A DNA stretch of 32,446 nucleotides, taken from contig DATKQI010000131.1 in the NCBI GenBank assembly GCA_035532755.1, forward strand, positions 1-32,446, read 5' to 3'. This document shows, one piece after another, positions 31,224 to 32,446 of this stretch (position 1 is the first letter of the stretch; each line of letters opens with the position of its first letter). Below the pieces are notes generated by a model, which saw only the letters and a program-made list of their open reading frames with translations, did not search any database and was not told the origin of the DNA. The position numbers were made by a program, and so were the translations under genes. The stretch is from DATKQI01 sp035532755. Its GTDB lineage: Bacteria > Pseudomonadota > Alphaproteobacteria > Acetobacterales > Acetobacteraceae.

Positions 31224-31242
31224 GCCTGCTTTTTGTGCAGGC
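31224..31242 (+). promoter_or_regulatory. Hairpin in the leader of the CUT2 binding-protein gene
   Basis: GCCTGC and GCAGGC pair perfectly around a TTTTTGT loop, about 50 bases before the start codon. It could affect mRNA stability or be a protein site. There is no T-run after it, so it is not a convincing terminator. Confidence 0.3.
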
Positions 31243-31294
31243 CTGCAAGTCTCGGCGCGGCGAACGCGCCCGAACGATCAAGGGAGAGGACGCC

Positions 31295-32374
31295 ATGACA
31301 CCGAAGAACTGGCTGATCCGCGGAACCGCCTGCGCCGTGCTGGCTGCCGGGCTGTTCGGCGGCACCGCATGGGCCGGAGTAACGAGCACCGCGAAAGATG
31401 GCATCGCGCTTAGCAATTCCTATGCCGGGAACGGCTGGCGGCAACAGATGCTGAAGATGTGGGGGTTGGCCGCCAAGCACGCGATCGCGGGCGGCGTGAT
31501 CGCCAAGACCAAGGTGGTCAATTCCAACAATTCCGCCCCGCAGCAGGCCTCCCAGATCAGCGATCTGACGCTGGAGGGCTGGAAGGCGATCGTGATCGAC
31601 GCCGCTTCCCCGACCGCGCTGAATGGGGTGATCCAGCAGGCCTGCACCGCGCACATCGTGGTCGTGGTGTTCGACAGCCTGGCAACGGCGCCCTGCGCCT
31701 ACAAGGTTGCGTACAACTATACGAGCATGGGCGAGACCGAGGCCGACTACGTCGCCAAGCGGCTGCATGGCAAGGGGAATGTGCTCGAGGTGCGCGGCAT
31801 CGCCGGCACCTCGGTCGATACCGACATTCATGGCGGCATCGTCAAGGGCTTTGCCAAATATCCCGGCATCAAGCTGGTCGGCTCGGTGCACGGCAACTGG
31901 ACCCAGTCCATCGCCCAGAAGGAAGTGGCCGGGCTGCTGCCCACGCTGCCCAAGGTGGACGCGGTCGTAACGCAGGGCGGTGACGGCTACGGGACCTACC
32001 AGGCCTTCAACTCCGCCGGGCGGCCGACGCCGCTGATCATCATGGGCAACCGGCAGGACGAGCTGGCGCTGTGGAAGAAGCTGGCGGACAAGCCCGGCGG
32101 CTATCAGACCATCTCGCTTTCATCCGCGCCCGGCGTTTCCTCCATCGCCTTCTGGGTGGCGCAGCAGGTGCTGGCCGGGGCGAAGGTGCCCAAGACGGTC
32201 AATGTGCCGCTGCTCGTGATCCATGCCGGCGAACTGGATGGCTGGCTGAAGGTGGTACCTCCGGGTGGGGTCTCCACGCCGCTCTATGGGCAGAAATGGA
32301 CGGAGAGTCTGATCGCGGCAAACATCGCGCATACCGCGCTGCCGGCTCCGCCGCCGCCGAGCGCCACGCCATAG
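31295..32374 (+). CDS. Ribose-type (CUT2) ABC transporter sugar-binding protein
   Basis: Periplasmic binding protein of 359 residues with a Sec signal peptide (MTPKNWLIRG start, hydrophobic core, AWA cleavage near 27). It has the Peripla_BP_4/LacI-like fold: GIALSNSYAGNGWRQQML, SQISDLTLEGWKAIVIDAAS, then VLEVRGIAGTSVDTDIHGG and VDAVVTQGGDGYGTYQAF. The start has an AGGGAGAGGA ribosome-binding sequence at good spacing; the open frame further upstream has no support. An ABC ATPase gene begins 20 bases downstream, so an rbs-like importer continues beyond the window. The Pro/Ala-rich tail (PAPPPPSATP) is unconserved. The ligand is unknown; CUT2 proteins bind pentoses, polyols and related compounds. 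Confidence 0.92.
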   Translation: MTPKNWLIRGTACAVLAAGLFGGTAWAGVTSTAKDGIALSNSYAGNGWRQQMLKMWGLAAKHAIAGGVIAKTKVVNSNNSAPQQASQISDLTLEGWKAIVIDAASPTALNGVIQQACTAHIVVVVFDSLATAPCAYKVAYNYTSMGETEADYVAKRLHGKGNVLEVRGIAGTSVDTDIHGGIVKGFAKYPGIKLVGSVHGNWTQSIAQKEVAGLLPTLPKVDAVVTQGGDGYGTYQAFNSAGRPTPLIIMGNRQDELALWKKLADKPGGYQTISLSSAPGVSSIAFWVAQQVLAGAKVPKTVNVPLLVIHAGELDGWLKVVPPGGVSTPLYGQKWTESLIAANIAHTALPAPPPPSATP

Positions 32375-32393
32375 GGCGCGCGGCTCGCGCCGG

Positions 32394-32446
32394 ATGACGG
32401 AAGGACCGGCTGACGCGTTCGTCCGCCTTTCGGGGATCAGCAAGAG
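32394..32446 (+). CDS. N-terminus of a sugar ABC transporter ATPase (RbsA-like), cut by window edge
   Basis: Only about 17 codons are visible: MTEGPADAFVRLSGISK. The segment VRLSGISK matches the first strand of CUT2 ATPases, just before the FGGVxAL and Walker A region. Its position 20 bases after a ribose-type binding protein supports the call. The rest lies outside the window. Confidence 0.7.
   Translation, partial: MTEGPADAFVRLSGISK

Overview
The window is high-GC, densely packed bacterial DNA with short intergenic gaps, many 1-14 base gene overlaps and GTG starts. The hisZ-purA pair, Tat-type signals on solute-binding proteins and several ABC importers beside small catabolic enzymes point to an alphaproteobacterium, possibly Acetobacteraceae. 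This placement is inferred from gene content, not from a marker gene. I saw no rRNA, tRNA, CRISPR array, insertion sequence or phage gene.

Left part (1-6.5 kb), housekeeping and unknowns. A membrane-bound O-acyltransferase (minus strand, cut by the window edge) diverges from hisZ-purA (plus). Next comes a two-gene unit: a 677-residue protein with a degenerate kinase-like domain and a C-terminal membrane anchor, overlapped by 4 bases by a small multi-pass membrane protein. Neither matches a characterised system that I know.

Centre left (6.5-15.9 kb, all minus strand). A FadR-type (FCD) GntR regulator heads a long probable operon. It holds a CUT1-type sugar importer (binding protein and two permeases, no ATPase), a DapA-family enzyme with Phe in place of the usual Tyr, an SDR dehydrogenase, a binding-protein-like protein with no signal peptide, an aldo/keto reductase and a zinc alcohol dehydrogenase. 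A HAD-family dehalogenase-like gene follows. This looks like uptake and breakdown of a sugar- or sugar-acid-like carbon source. A 19-base motif occurs upstream of both the regulator and the binding-protein gene (16 of 19 identical), a good candidate operator.

Centre right (16.2-29.3 kb, all plus strand). An FAD-dependent 2-hydroxyacid oxidase-like gene is followed by a HutC-type GntR regulator, a complete branched-chain-type (HAAT) ABC importer, an isocitrate lyase/PEP mutase-family lyase, HyuB- and HyuA-type hydantoinase/oxoprolinase subunits, an isochorismatase-fold hydrolase with Gly at the usual Cys position, and a fumarate-reductase-like flavoprotein. From the importer onward the genes are almost all overlapping or within about 20 bases.

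Right end (29.3-32.4 kb). LeuC- and LeuD-like subunits of an aconitase-family hydro-lyase run on the minus strand; the small subunit ends inside the flavoprotein gene, a 53-base tail-to-tail overlap. A CUT2-type (ribose-like) binding protein and the first codons of its ABC ATPase diverge from them.

The most interesting reading is that the flavoprotein (C-C dehydrogenation), the LeuCD-like pair (hydration/isomerisation) and the lyase (C-C cleavage) form a dicarboxylate-degrading module, fed by a HyuBA-dependent ring or amide opening of an imported compound. This is inference from family chemistry and gene order.
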